This document shows positions 52,063-60,438 of a stretch of 64,000 bases of DNA, piece after piece (position 1 is the first letter of the stretch; every line of letters starts with the position of its first letter). A program made the position numbers and the translations under genes. This DNA is from Levilactobacillus koreensis JCM 16448 (GTDB taxonomy: Bacteria > Bacillota > Bacilli > Lactobacillales > Lactobacillaceae), in contig NZ_AZDP01000079.1 in assembly GCF_001435525.1 (NCBI RefSeq), forward strand, positions 25,832-89,831, given 5' to 3'. The notes below the pieces were generated by a model. The model was given only the letters and a program-made list of their open reading frames with translations, had not been told where the DNA came from and did not search any database.

Positions 52063-52137
52063 CTATTCAGCTTTCCCCGGCACAAGCATACGCTTGCCAC
52101 CCAACACGCACTGGAACTCAACGGAATTTAACCTCAA
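52063..52137 (-). pseudogene. C-terminal scrap of the 93-aa protein family seen at 60069
   Basis: On the minus strand this short frame reads LRLNSVEFQCVLGGKRMLVP GKAE and then stops. The intact gene at 60069-60350 ends LNAVEFQYVLDDKHTFVTGKAE, so this is a truncated duplicate of only about 24 codons. Confidence 0.65.
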
Positions 52138-52159
52138 GACATATCCCGAATTTCTATTC

Positions 52160-52804
52160 TTAATAAAACTTAGCAAAAGCTGTTGTCAATTCTGCATGAC
52201 CTTCCCTAACAGCCTGACTAACATCGACACCGTGTGTTTGGGTGCCTTGCACTCGAACCACGTAGAAATCATCAAACCCCATAATTTCAGTAAACATCTT
52301 CTCCAGGTACATCCGGGAAAATTCCATTGACGTGTACCGGTCATTACGCGTATAGACCGAGCCGCTAGCCTGTAACATCATCACCTTGTAGTTATCCGTC
52401 ATCAGGCCAACCGAACCCGCTTCCGTATACCGAAACGTTTCGCGCGCCACCAAAATATTATCCAGATAGTCCTTTAGCTTCGACGTCACGTTAAAATTGT
52501 GCAGCGGCGTGGCGATTACGATACGGTGATGCGTTTTAAATTGTGCTAGTAATTGTTGATTAACTTCGTAAACATGTTGTTCAGCAACATTTAAACTAAC
52601 GTGGGTTCTTTGTTTTTCCCAGATACCCAGCAACTCTTCTGTCGTCGCCTGCGGGATCTCAGTATCATACAGATTCAAAACGTCGACCGTCTCATCTGGA
52701 AACGTCGCTCGAAACTGAGCTAAGAAGTCTTGTGCCAGTTGAATCGAGTAGTGAGCGGCATTCCGAAAGTCAGGATGGGCATTAATCAATAAGGTTTTCA
52801 TCAT
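52160..52804 (-). CDS. FMN-dependent NADH azoreductase / NAD(P)H oxidoreductase (flavodoxin-like)
   Basis: About 214 residues from ATG 52804 (GAGG 8 nt upstream). It has the flavodoxin-like fold signature of AzoR enzymes: KTLLINAHPDFRNAAHYSIQ at the N-terminus for the FMN phosphate site, VDVLNLYDTEIP, and ATPLHNFNVTSKLKDYLDNI for the isoalloxazine site. These enzymes reduce quinones and azo compounds with NADH. The gene is divergent from a WYL-type regulator at 52906, with an inverted repeat in between, so induction by quinone-like stress is likely. Confidence 0.88.
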   Translation of the reverse strand: MMKTLLINAHPDFRNAAHYSIQLAQDFLAQFRATFPDETVDVLNLYDTEIPQATTEELLGIWEKQRTHVSLNVAEQHVYEVNQQLLAQFKTHHRIVIATPLHNFNVTSKLKDYLDNILVARETFRYTEAGSVGLMTDNYKVMMLQASGSVYTRNDRYTSMEFSRMYLEKMFTEIMGFDDFYVVRVQGTQTHGVDVSQAVREGHAELTTAFAKFY

Positions 52805-52857
52805 CAGTAGGTCCTCATTTCTTTTATCTTGCAACAAGGTCTATACTAAACGTCAAA

Positions 52858-52876
52858 GGTGACAATTACCGTCACC
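52858..52876. promoter_or_regulatory. Inverted repeat between azoreductase and regulator
   Basis: GGTGAC, 7 nt, GTCACC. It is central in the 100-nt divergent promoter region and a good candidate operator for the neighbouring regulator. Confidence 0.5.
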
Positions 52877-52905
52877 ATTAAAGATTATTTGGAAAGGAAT
52901 CTCGT

Positions 52906-53832
52906 ATGGAACGCTCTGAACGTTTAAACCAAGAATTGATTTTCTTAAGTTACAAGAATGGCTTCCACATCAAAGATTTAACGACGACCTTTGCGATTTC
53001 CAAGCGCACCGCTCTACGCGACATCCAATCCCTAGAACAATTAGGACTCACCTTTTACGTTGAACCCGGGCGTTACGGCGGCTATAAACTGACTAAACGC
53101 CAACTCTGGGTTCCCGTGCTATTAAATATTCAAGAGATCAACGCCCTCTTCTTTGCCATCAAAGCACTGAGCCTGCTATCAGCGACACCTTTCGAAAAAT
53201 CCTACACCACCATTTACCAAAAACTCATGGCGACTTTACCACTAGCCGAGCAACAGAAAGTAACGCGACTACAAGAAGTCGTCAATTATTATGCGATTCC
53301 TAACCTCGATGGTCCCAAACTCTTACAGCCGCTGTTAAACGCCATTTTGAATGAAACCGTCGTGGCCCTGCAGCTAAAGGACCAACCAACACCGCGCCAG
53401 TTCCAGCTATTCGACCTTCTTTTCCGCAACGGTGTTTGGTTTGTCAGTGGCGTTAACCTAGCCACACAAGACTGGAAAATCATTCGCTGCGACACGGTAA
53501 CTGCGCTCAGTCCCACTTACCAACCAGCCCCATTCAGTTACGAAGCCCTTAAGCAACATCAGGCCGCCTACGACCAACACCACCATAATATTGCGTACCG
53601 GTGTCAGCTGACTCCCCGTGGTCGCGAAATGGTTCAGCGTAATCACTATGCAAATATGCAGCTGGAAACCATCGACGGCCAAGACTATTTGTCCGGTGGC
53701 TACAACCAAGACGAGTATGAGTACATGATTCAATATTTACTGTCCCTTGGCACTAATGTTCGAATTTTAGAACCTGAATCCTTACAAACCGGCTACTTAG
53801 CTGCGATTAATAAGATCAAGGCCATGTACTAG
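52906..53832 (+). CDS. HTH_11/WYL-domain transcriptional regulator (YafY-like)
   Basis: 308 residues. The N-terminal winged helix reads RLNQELIFLSYKNGFHIKDL, then TFAISKRTALRDIQSLEQLG and PGRYGGYKL. The middle and C-terminal parts are the sensor region: INALFFAIKALSLLSATPFE, a WYL-like strand set (RQFQLFDLLFRNGVWFVSGV) and a C-terminal WCX-type segment. It is divergent from the azoreductase gene and probably controls it. GGAAAGGAA precedes ATG. It is a different subgroup from the WYL regulator at 5013. Confidence 0.87.
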   Translation: MERSERLNQELIFLSYKNGFHIKDLTTTFAISKRTALRDIQSLEQLGLTFYVEPGRYGGYKLTKRQLWVPVLLNIQEINALFFAIKALSLLSATPFEKSYTTIYQKLMATLPLAEQQKVTRLQEVVNYYAIPNLDGPKLLQPLLNAILNETVVALQLKDQPTPRQFQLFDLLFRNGVWFVSGVNLATQDWKIIRCDTVTALSPTYQPAPFSYEALKQHQAAYDQHHHNIAYRCQLTPRGREMVQRNHYANMQLETIDGQDYLSGGYNQDEYEYMIQYLLSLGTNVRILEPESLQTGYLAAINKIKAMY

Positions 53833-53899
53833 TAAAAAAGTATCACTAAACTAGGCTCTTACTAGTCATTGAAATGAGCCCTCAAGGTTGGATTTTCTG

Positions 53900-53938
53900 T
53901 CCAAAACTGAGACGAATAATCTCAGTTTTGGATTGTTT
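53900..53938 (+). terminator. Terminator after the WYL regulator
   Basis: TCCAAAACTGAGA/TCTCAGTTTTGGA is a perfect 13-bp stem followed by TTGTTTGT. Confidence 0.8.
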
Positions 53939-53992
53939 GTCTCTCGGGGCTAAATGGAGTTGACTGCCTTTTGTCGCACGTTTCGACCATAT

Positions 53993-54034
53993 GCAAAATG
54001 GGTCTAGGACTGTTGTCCCAGACCCTCTTTTGCA
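53993..54034 (-). terminator. Terminator of the UvrA2-like gene
   Basis: GGGTCTAGGAC/GTCCCAGACCC with TGTT loop, flanked by AAAA and TTTT, can work in both directions and sits just past the stop codon at 54038. Confidence 0.78.
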
Positions 54035-54037
54035 TGG

Positions 54038-56584
54038 CTAGATCTCACTAACTAAATGGAATTTTTCAAAATGTGCCTTCAGGTAATCCAGCGTCAGACT
54101 CTTAGTCGTCTTGATCAACTGCTGTGGATCACCACTAGCCATCAACCGGCCACCGGCTTGCCCACCCTTGGGGCCGAGATCAATCAGATAATCGGCGTTG
54201 GCCATCAGATCAAGATCGTGCGTGATGATGATAATCGTGGCTCCCTTGACCTTCAAGCTGTTAATCACGCCCAGTAGTGTCTGCACATCTTGCGGATGCA
54301 GGCCGACGGAAGGCTCGTCGAAGATAAACAGGGTCTTGCTTTGGCGTTTATTCAAGTGACTCATGAGCTTTAACCGTTGGGCTTCACCACCGGACAGGCT
54401 CGGCGTGCTTTCGCCTAAATGCAGGTAACCCAATCCCATTTCGTCCAGCAATTGGAGCTGTTTTTCAATCTTAGGGACCGTTTCAAAGACGCTTAACGCC
54501 TCACGGACCGATAAGTTCAGCAGGTCGACGATATTGTAGCCGTGCCAACGAATCTGTTGAATCTCGTCCTTATACCGCGCGCCGTGGCAGTAAGGGCAGA
54601 CCTCCTCCATGTCCGGCAAGTACTGAATATCGAGGGTAATGGTGCCCAGTCCGCCACACTGTTCACACGCCCCCTGCTTGTTATTATACGAGAAGTAAGC
54701 GAGACCAAATTTCTTGGCCTTAGCTTCTGGTAAATTAGCAAACAGGCGGCGCAAGTTATCCATGATGGTGGTGTAGGTGGCAATCGTCGAGCGGGCATTC
54801 TTCCCAATTGGCTTGGCATCCACGGACACCACGTCCTTCAAATGGGTCTCCAGGGTCGTCACCTGCTTGGGCAGGGCGACCTTGGCATTGGCTGCCTGAA
54901 TGGCCGGAACCAGACTGTCCAAGATCAGACTCGTCTTACCAGCGCCAGAGAACCCGGTAACCGCGGTAATCTCGTTTCCAGGAATGGTCACGGCAATGTC
55001 ATGTAGATTAAAGTAATTCTGCACCTCAAAATGCGTGGTGAGCTCGCCGGCCTTCTGGCTAGTGGGCACCTTGTCGTGCATGATTTTAGCTTGCCCAGAA
55101 ATGTAAGGTCCAATCAATGACTGGGCATTTTCCGTTAAATCTAGGGGCGTTCCCTCGGCAATGATTTGACCACCGGCATCCCCCGACCCGGGACCAATCT
55201 CGATCACCCAATCGGCCGCCGCAATGATGTCGACTTCATGATCGACCACGACCAAAGAATTTCCTTGGGCAATCAATTCTCTAAAGATACGGATGAGCCC
55301 CTTAACGTTGTCGGGGTGTAACCCAATGGAGGGTTCATCCAACACGTACAGAACGCCCGTCGTCTCCGTCCGGATGGTCTTGGCCAATTGAAGCCGTTGA
55401 AGTTCTCCGGTCGACAGCGTATTGCCGTTCCGCGATAAGGTCAGATAGTCTAGCCCAAGTTCCAGCAGGGGACGCAACGTATCCGTCAAATTCTTGAAGA
55501 GCACATCAGCCATGGCTTTCATCTCAGCGGGCAACTCATTTTGCGCCGCAGTTTGCCACTCAGACAGTGAGCCCAGGGTCAGGTCAGACACCTCTGCAAT
55601 ATTTTTACCCCCAACTAACTGTGTCAAGAGCTCCGGATTCAGCCGCGTCCCGTGACAGGTTGGGCACACGGAGAAGTGGAAAAATTCATTGACCTTCTTG
55701 ATGGCCCGTTCACTCTTCACCGTCTTCAGGGAATCGTAGACTGCCTCGTGGGCGTTCTCATACAGCGTGTTGTCGGTATGGAAAACCCGTCCGGTCGAGG
55801 TCCGAAAATCTACGGGATACTGTTTCTTGGCGCCGTTGAGGACAATGTCTTTCTCCCGATTGGTGAGGTCCTTGTAGGGCACGTCGATACGTACTCCCAG
55901 CGTCTCTGCCACCGTCGGCATAAAGTTTCGGCCGGGCAAATGCCATGAGGCCACGACCCCTTCTGCCAGACTGAGACGCTCGTCGCCAATCAGCCTGTCC
56001 TCGTCTAAGGTCTGAACCGTCCCCGTCCCATGACATTCTGGACAGGCACCGCCGGAATTGAAGGCAAAGTCTTCGGCGGATTTCGCCATGAACTCGACCC
56101 CACACTCCGGACAGGTCACGATTCCCATCTTGCTGTCGGCGCCACCCGGTAGATCCATAGCCTGGGCAACTTTCAGACTAGGCGCAATCCGGTGACCGTT
56201 GGGGCAAACCATCGAGCCAAGGCGCGAGAAGATGAGGCGCACGACGTTAAATAACTCACTCATCGACCCAACCGTTGAGCGCTCGGAAGGGACTCCCGGC
56301 CGTTGCCGCAAAGCGATAGCGGATGGAATGTGCCGCACTTCCTGGACCTGCGACCGCTTGCTCTGCCCGATTCGCCGTCTGGTATAGGTGGATAGTGCCT
56401 CCAAGTACCGCCGCGACCCCTCCGCATATAAAATCCCCATGGCCAATGAACTCTTCCCGGATCCCGAGGGACCTGAAATCGCCACAAACTGATTCAACGG
56501 AATGTCCACGTTAATATTTTTTAAATTATGGACGTTCCCACCACGTACACTAATATGTTCACGTTGTTTTTCACTTGTTGTCAT
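54038..56584 (-). CDS. UvrA-like ABC ATPase, class II (UvrA2 type)
   Basis: 848 residues, about 100 fewer than housekeeping UvrA. Two ABC halves are complete: Walker A GPSGSGKSSLAMG (near residue 37) and GFSGAGKTSLILDS (near 545), signatures LSTGELQRLQLAK and LSGGEAQRLKLMS, Walker B VLYVLDEPSIGLHP and LFIFDEPSVGLHPQ. Zinc-binding cysteines are visible as CPECGVEF...CPECHGTG, CPTCHGTR and CEQCGG...CPYCHGARY. The UvrB-binding region between the first Walker A and signature is short, which is typical of UvrA2-class proteins linked to resistance to DNA-active compounds. It is monocistronic. A role in general nucleotide excision repair is less likely than damage or drug tolerance. Confidence 0.9.
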   Translation of the reverse strand: MTTSEKQREHISVRGGNVHNLKNINVDIPLNQFVAISGPSGSGKSSLAMGILYAEGSRRYLEALSTYTRRRIGQSKRSQVQEVRHIPSAIALRQRPGVPSERSTVGSMSELFNVVRLIFSRLGSMVCPNGHRIAPSLKVAQAMDLPGGADSKMGIVTCPECGVEFMAKSAEDFAFNSGGACPECHGTGTVQTLDEDRLIGDERLSLAEGVVASWHLPGRNFMPTVAETLGVRIDVPYKDLTNREKDIVLNGAKKQYPVDFRTSTGRVFHTDNTLYENAHEAVYDSLKTVKSERAIKKVNEFFHFSVCPTCHGTRLNPELLTQLVGGKNIAEVSDLTLGSLSEWQTAAQNELPAEMKAMADVLFKNLTDTLRPLLELGLDYLTLSRNGNTLSTGELQRLQLAKTIRTETTGVLYVLDEPSIGLHPDNVKGLIRIFRELIAQGNSLVVVDHEVDIIAAADWVIEIGPGSGDAGGQIIAEGTPLDLTENAQSLIGPYISGQAKIMHDKVPTSQKAGELTTHFEVQNYFNLHDIAVTIPGNEITAVTGFSGAGKTSLILDSLVPAIQAANAKVALPKQVTTLETHLKDVVSVDAKPIGKNARSTIATYTTIMDNLRRLFANLPEAKAKKFGLAYFSYNNKQGACEQCGGLGTITLDIQYLPDMEEVCPYCHGARYKDEIQQIRWHGYNIVDLLNLSVREALSVFETVPKIEKQLQLLDEMGLGYLHLGESTPSLSGGEAQRLKLMSHLNKRQSKTLFIFDEPSVGLHPQDVQTLLGVINSLKVKGATIIIITHDLDLMANADYLIDLGPKGGQAGGRLMASGDPQQLIKTTKSLTLDYLKAHFEKFHLVSEI

Positions 56585-56838
56585 ACTTGCCCACCTTTGT
56601 TTTTAGTTCTGTTCACGATAGTTATCATTTTAAACTATCCTGTAACGGTACAGTCAAGTCTGGCAGTAGAAAACTAGGTATTCTTTCTGGCTCGCTTGTA
56701 ACAACGCTATTTACTGTTGATTTGTCTGTTACAGGTTCGCCTTCTACTGAAACTGTATGTGTCCGACCGCAACAACACCATAACTTACAACAAAGATCAT
56801 TTCTATCTCCCGGCATCTCCCGGTATCTCCCGGTAGAC
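56585..56838. other. Intergenic, no supported gene
   Basis: Only unconvincing frames on both strands. A short tandem CCCGG(C/T)ATCT occurs three times around 56806-56835. Confidence 0.5.
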
Positions 56839-56963
56839 TTATTTGCTAAGAATTTGGTGCACCAGTACATATCTTGTTGCGGGACCTGCGCCGACCTTCT
56901 CGACACTGGTAGCAGCATCGTCCAGTACAGCAATCACTAGACTCTATTCCATCTTCGACAGGT
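56839..56963 (-). pseudogene. Decayed DUF3781-like gene fragment
   Basis: On the minus strand the frame reads DLSKME, stop, SLVIAVLDDAATSVEKVGAG, then PATRYVLVHQILSK and stop. It aligns with DLSHAEIEALVIAVLNDVAT of the gene at 59234-59428, so it is a broken duplicate of that family. Confidence 0.6.
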
Positions 56964-56968
56964 CACAC

Positions 56969-57001
56969 GAAAAAGCCGCCCCCAAAACATAGGACGGCTT
57001 C
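56969..57001 (-). terminator. Terminator of the serine-rich surface protein gene
   Basis: On the minus strand GAAGCCGTCC...GGGGGCGGCTTTTTC forms a GC-rich stem with a T-run, 27 nt past the stop. Confidence 0.85.
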
Positions 57002-57027
57002 AAATCAATAGATTATCTTACACACGG

Positions 57028-58920
57028 TTATTTACTCTTGCGGTACAACTTAGCGATTCCTACCGTTCCAATCAATAGGACCAGCCCACCAAATAGTAAT
57101 GAGAGGCTACTCGTGTCATTTAATTGTGGAATCAATGATTTTTGTCGAGTACTCTTTGGGGACTGTACTGCTGACTTAGAAGATGTCACCTTGGCTGGCG
57201 CACTAATTTGGTCAGCAGATGCGCCCTTTTCATAGCCAGTAGCTACTGGCTTGCTGGAAGTGTTATCCGCCTGTGACATTTCAGTTTGGTTGCCGCCATT
57301 GTTGCTTAGGTCACCATCGCCACCGTCCTGGTCATTGTTGGAGCTAACTACCGGAGCATTGGAATCAGTGTCACTTGAACTGGAAGAACTTGGCAAACTG
57401 GAAGAGCTCGATGGATTCGATGAACTCGTGGAGCTTGATGAACCCGGCAAACTTGAAGAACTTGCGGAATTTGAAGAATCGGAAGAACTTACAGAGCTCG
57501 ATGAATCGGACGAATTAGACGAGCTGGACGAGTTTGTCGAGCTTGAGGAACTCGATGAGCTGGAGGAACTTGATGAGTCGGAAGAACTAGACGAGCTGGA
57601 GGAATTTGATGAACTTGACGAACTTGTCGAACTTGAGGAGCTTGAGGAGCTTGATGAACTCGAAGAGCTTGATGAGTCGGAAGAACTAGACGAACTTGAT
57701 GAGTTCGATGAGCTTGATGAACTCGATGAGCTTGTCGAACTTGATGAACTTGATGAGTCGGAAGAACTAGACGAGCTAGAGGAGTTCGATGAACTCGATG
57801 AGCTCTCATCAGAGCCTTTAATCATAAGTTTTGTTTCTGCAGTTATCGGAGCATACTGCGTGCCAAACTGATCGGTGTAGTTGTAGCTGTATTGAATCGT
57901 ATATTGGCCCGGCGTTTTGAAATTTTGCGCAGCTAAATCGTCTAAGGAAACCAACTGGTGTTGATCATTCAAAACATTAACTTGAACTGTCATATCGGTA
58001 TCGTCCGGCTTATTCGTGACTTCAGCATCGCCAAACTTAATCTTGCCGCCGCTATGATTAGCATCTGTAACGGCCACATTTTGAGTTAGATCAATTGGCG
58101 TATTCGTCTCAGCTTCAACTGCAGCCGATGCGGTCACATCTGGCGTGGCGAGAACTTCCCATTTTTCATTAGCCTCAACGGATGACTTTAATGCCAGCGT
58201 ATCCGCTAACTCATTGGCGATGTTTTCCACATAGTTTACTTGATAGGCACCTGGTGCTGCGGTAATGCGTTGATTCAGCTCGCCTAGAACGGTCGCCCCA
58301 TTATTGGTAATTGTGCCCCCGTCATTTTCAAACGTGGTTTCGTTCAAATAAGAGTCGCCTGTCCAAGCCTGCTTAATCCAAGGGTCCTGAATAACGTCGT
58401 AATCATCGCTAATAAATTGGCCGCCCTGGTAAATCGTAAACGGCCCGGTTTCCTTAATTGTCGGCTGCGGGTACACTAAAATTGGCATCTGGGCCTGTAA
58501 CAATTCCCAGGAGCCATAATTGTGAAAAAGCTTGACTGAATAAGGTTCCGCTAGCTGATTGCCTGCTAAGCTAAACGCATCTTTAGCATAAGCTACTCCC
58601 CAAGGAAAAATGTTACTAGTTAGCGAATTTGCCCCCGGTTTGTGGATTGAGCTGACCGTTTCGCCGGTTGCACTCAATCCAGAAAGTGTGTCATTAGTAA
58701 ACATTCTAATGGGTTGCTTCAAGACCCATGCTGAGGTCGAGCTCAGGTCATTGTTCCCTGTATAATCATCTAATTTATAGTCACCCGGCGCGATTAATTT
58801 TAAGTCCTCGCCATTTCCAAAGGTGTGCGTAAGTTCTTGGGAATGCCCTGTTGTCAGTGATAATGCCGACACTGCCAGAATGGTAATTGTTGCTGTAATT
58901 GCCTTTTGATAAAGTTTCAT
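57028..58920 (-). CDS. Serine-rich cell-surface protein with non-canonical sorting signal (630 aa)
   Basis: The N-terminal signal peptide is MKLYQKAITATITILAVSAL (cleavage near GHSQ). The mature N-terminal half (residues 30-255) has no family I recognise and may be the binding domain. Residues about 265-370 look like an Ig-type beta domain (TPIDLTQNVAVTDANHSGGK, GQYTIQYSYNYTDQFGTQYA). Residues about 375-525 are almost only serine with spaced Asn, Asp and Thr, a likely glycosylated stalk. The tail has IPQLND, a hydrophobic stretch (LSLLFGGLVLLIGTVGIAKL) and YRKSK, so it is a sortase-type anchor in which the LPxTG position reads IPQLN. A cre-like site lies just upstream, suggesting catabolite control. 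GGGGAG precedes ATG. Confidence 0.85.
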   Translation of the reverse strand: MKLYQKAITATITILAVSALSLTTGHSQELTHTFGNGEDLKLIAPGDYKLDDYTGNNDLSSTSAWVLKQPIRMFTNDTLSGLSATGETVSSIHKPGANSLTSNIFPWGVAYAKDAFSLAGNQLAEPYSVKLFHNYGSWELLQAQMPILVYPQPTIKETGPFTIYQGGQFISDDYDVIQDPWIKQAWTGDSYLNETTFENDGGTITNNGATVLGELNQRITAAPGAYQVNYVENIANELADTLALKSSVEANEKWEVLATPDVTASAAVEAETNTPIDLTQNVAVTDANHSGGKIKFGDAEVTNKPDDTDMTVQVNVLNDQHQLVSLDDLAAQNFKTPGQYTIQYSYNYTDQFGTQYAPITAETKLMIKGSDESSSSSSNSSSSSSSSDSSSSSSSTSSSSSSSSSNSSSSSSSSDSSSSSSSSSSSSSSSSTSSSSSSNSSSSSSSSDSSSSSSSSSSSSSTNSSSSSNSSDSSSSVSSSDSSNSASSSSLPGSSSSTSSSNPSSSSSLPSSSSSSDTDSNAPVVSSNNDQDGGDGDLSNNGGNQTEMSQADNTSSKPVATGYEKGASADQISAPAKVTSSKSAVQSPKSTRQKSLIPQLNDTSSLSLLFGGLVLLIGTVGIAKLYRKSK

Positions 58921-58964
58921 GATGCTAGCTCCCCTCGCGCTTAAAACCAGCTCCCCTTTTAAAA

Positions 58965-58978
58965 AGAAAGCGCTTCCT
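58965..58978. promoter_or_regulatory. cre-like (CcpA) site upstream of the serine-rich protein gene
   Basis: GAAAGCGCTTCC with A/T flanks matches the core of the catabolite-responsive element. It lies about 45-60 nt upstream of the ATG, downstream of a likely -10 (TATATG on the minus strand near 59000), where CcpA would repress. Confidence 0.55.
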
Positions 58979-59183
58979 CAACTTGATTTAATCATATACT
59001 TTTGCGTGGAAATAATCAATCACACAATCAAATACTTGCAGTTACTATTTGTTTGGACACTAAATTAACTATTGATATTATCGTAGTGTGCTATTATTTT
59101 GTGGAATTGCTTTTGAAGTGTCCAAAAGCAGCTGACTGCTAAGGGGAAACCGTGCGGAAACAGCTGCCGACATCTCATAAGTT

Positions 59184-59225
59184 TAAAAAAATACTGTCAG
59201 TCCCTCCGATTGGGTCTGACAGTAT
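59184..59225 (-). terminator. Terminator of the DUF3781-like gene
   Basis: On the minus strand ATACTGTCAG/CTGACAGTAT is a perfect 10-bp stem followed by seven T residues. Confidence 0.9.
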
Positions 59226-59233
59226 CTTAACTT

Positions 59234-59428
59234 CTATTCAGTTACACGGTTCGCCGTGATCAAACGGTAGTTAAATGGATTAATCACTAACTGTACCTGA
59301 CGAGTCTGGTTAGTCACATAGTAGTTTTTCCCCAACCTCTCGACACCAGTAGCGACATCATTCAATACCGCAATAACCAGCGCTTCTATCTCTGCGTGCG
59401 ACAGGTCAACTGCAAGTCCACACAGCAT
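59234..59428 (-). CDS. DUF3781-like small protein, probably N-terminally truncated
   Basis: 64 codons from ATG 59428. The end LGKNYYVTNQTRQVQLVINP then FNYRLITANRV matches the pattern of DUF3781 proteins as I know them (GKNxYV ... ITINxxSxxxITAxR). The family is normally about 75-85 residues, and the start here (MLCGLAVDLSHAEIE) lacks a ribosome site. It abuts the truncated plus-strand gene at 59434, so the 5' end was probably lost in a rearrangement. A terminator follows. A broken copy of the same gene lies at 56839-56963. Function unknown. Confidence 0.55.
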   Translation of the reverse strand: MLCGLAVDLSHAEIEALVIAVLNDVATGVERLGKNYYVTNQTRQVQLVINPFNYRLITANRVTE

Positions 59429-59433
59429 TGCAG

Positions 59434-59780
59434 GTTATAAAAAATTAGGATATAGTAAGTTTAAGACATACCATGCTAAGACAAGTTACAATAAGGCAAC
59501 TTATAAGAAAGCTACAATCTATGCAGTACAAATTGGTGTTGGAGGAGCTTTAGGCGCCTCCGGACATCCATTTGCCGTCGCCGCAACTGGTGTAGCATCA
59601 CAGATTGTAGCCTCGAAGGTTAAAAATTGTTACGTAAATGCTAGCTACTATCATACAACTGTTAAGGCGCCTAATGGTATGACTGTATTACTCAATGAAG
59701 AATGCTATGTCTCAGCTTACCGGCATAGCAATAAAACCGGTAAAATCATCAACACCCATCATGCAATGCATTGGAGATAA
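59434..59780 (+). pseudogene. 3' part of a secreted or bacteriocin-like gene
   Basis: From the junction near 59434 an open frame runs to TAA 59778-59780: AGYKKLGYSKFKTYHAKTSY, then a Gly/Ala-rich hydrophobic core (AVQIGVGGALGASGHPFAVA, ATGVASQIVAS) and KNCYVNASYYHTTVKAP, with two Cys near the C-terminal end. No start codon with a ribosome site or signal peptide is found; upstream the frame overlaps the DUF3781 gene. The hydrophobic Gly-rich core and the small membrane protein that follows (59786) recall bacteriocin or toxin plus immunity pairs, but I cannot name the family. Confidence 0.5.
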
Positions 59781-59785
59781 CTCAT

Positions 59786-59992
59786 TTGACAAATACAACA
59801 AAGCAGAAAGCAACTAAATTTTTGACCTGGGTAATTGTATTAATTGTATTAATTACCATTATTGAAGGATTTTTAGTTACCATTGGAATGGCTAAACCAT
59901 TAAACTGGGTATTTCTAGGAAGCATAGTGCTTACTGTAATTCTTTTATTAGTGGTCTATGCCTTGTACTGGTGGACAAATCGCTCCAATTAA
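59786..59992 (+). CDS. Small two-span membrane protein, 68 aa
   Basis: TTG start at 59786 with TTGGAGAT 8-10 nt upstream; that ribosome site overlaps the stop codon region of the preceding frame, so the genes are coupled. There are two hydrophobic spans: FLTWVIVLIVLITIIEGFLV and VFLGSIVLTVILLLVVYALY, with a short loop (MAKPLNW) and a WWTNRSN tail. Such proteins often act as immunity or small regulatory membrane proteins. Immunity to the product of the adjacent broken gene is possible but unproven. Confidence 0.6.
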   Translation: MTNTTKQKATKFLTWVIVLIVLITIIEGFLVTIGMAKPLNWVFLGSIVLTVILLLVVYALYWWTNRSN

Positions 59993-60010
59993 ATGGCTCT
60001 AGTTACTCTT

Positions 60011-60055
60011 AAAAAACGCGGTTAGCTCCCTTAAAAAGGAACTAACCGCGTTTTA
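60011..60055. terminator. Bidirectional terminator
   Basis: AAAACGCGGTTAG/CTAACCGCGTTTT is a perfect 13-bp stem between convergent genes. Confidence 0.92.
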
Positions 60056-60068
60056 TGACTACCTTCAG

Positions 60069-60350
60069 TTATTCAGCTTTTCCCGTCACAAAAGTATGCT
60101 TGTCATCCAACACATACTGGAATTCAACGGCGTTCAACATCAAACTAGCCCGGAACAACGCCTTGATGCCCTGTTCATTACTCATGACCACAAAGAATTC
60201 CCGATCAGTGCCACTGACCCGTTGGAAACTTTCGTACTCGCCAGTGAAGCCCTCTTTGCGGAACAAACCGATAATCTTCATTTTTTCAAGTTGCGTTACT
60301 TCTTTATCTGCCAATGCCAATCTCTTTTCTCTTACTAAATTTTCGGTCAA
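60069..60350 (-). CDS. Hypothetical 93-aa cytoplasmic protein
   Basis: I do not recognise a family. The protein is charged, with EKMKIIGLFRKEGFTGEYES, then TDREFFVVMSNEQGIKALFR and LNAVEFQYVLDDKHTFVTGK. A TTG at 60350 has AGGTGGG about 7 nt upstream; the ATG at 60281 is an alternative giving 70 residues. A scrap of a second copy lies at 52063-52137, so this family was once duplicated. Monocistronic. Confidence 0.6.
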   Translation of the reverse strand: MTENLVREKRLALADKEVTQLEKMKIIGLFRKEGFTGEYESFQRVSGTDREFFVVMSNEQGIKALFRASLMLNAVEFQYVLDDKHTFVTGKAE

Positions 60351-60390
60351 CAGCGGCCCACCTAGAGACCGCTAGTGACAATTTTTCCCA

Positions 60391-60424
60391 CGAAAAAGCC
60401 GCCCCCACAAACGAGGCGGCTCTG
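60391..60424 (-). terminator. Terminator of gpmA
   Basis: On the minus strand GAGCCGCCTC...GGGGCGGCTTTTT. It resembles the terminator at 56969-57001. Confidence 0.9.
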
Positions 60425-60438
60425 ACACAATCAGGTAA

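Noticed and set aside
56625-56933. 102-codon minus-strand frame with several cysteines
   Set aside because: It overlaps the DUF3781-like fragment in another frame and has no start signals; the cysteine run comes from a short CA-rich repeat.
57251-57871. Long plus-strand frame coding a Glu/Leu/Asp repeat protein
   Set aside because: It is the antisense of the serine-codon tract of the surface protein at 57028-58920; it lacks a ribosome site and its composition follows from the other strand.
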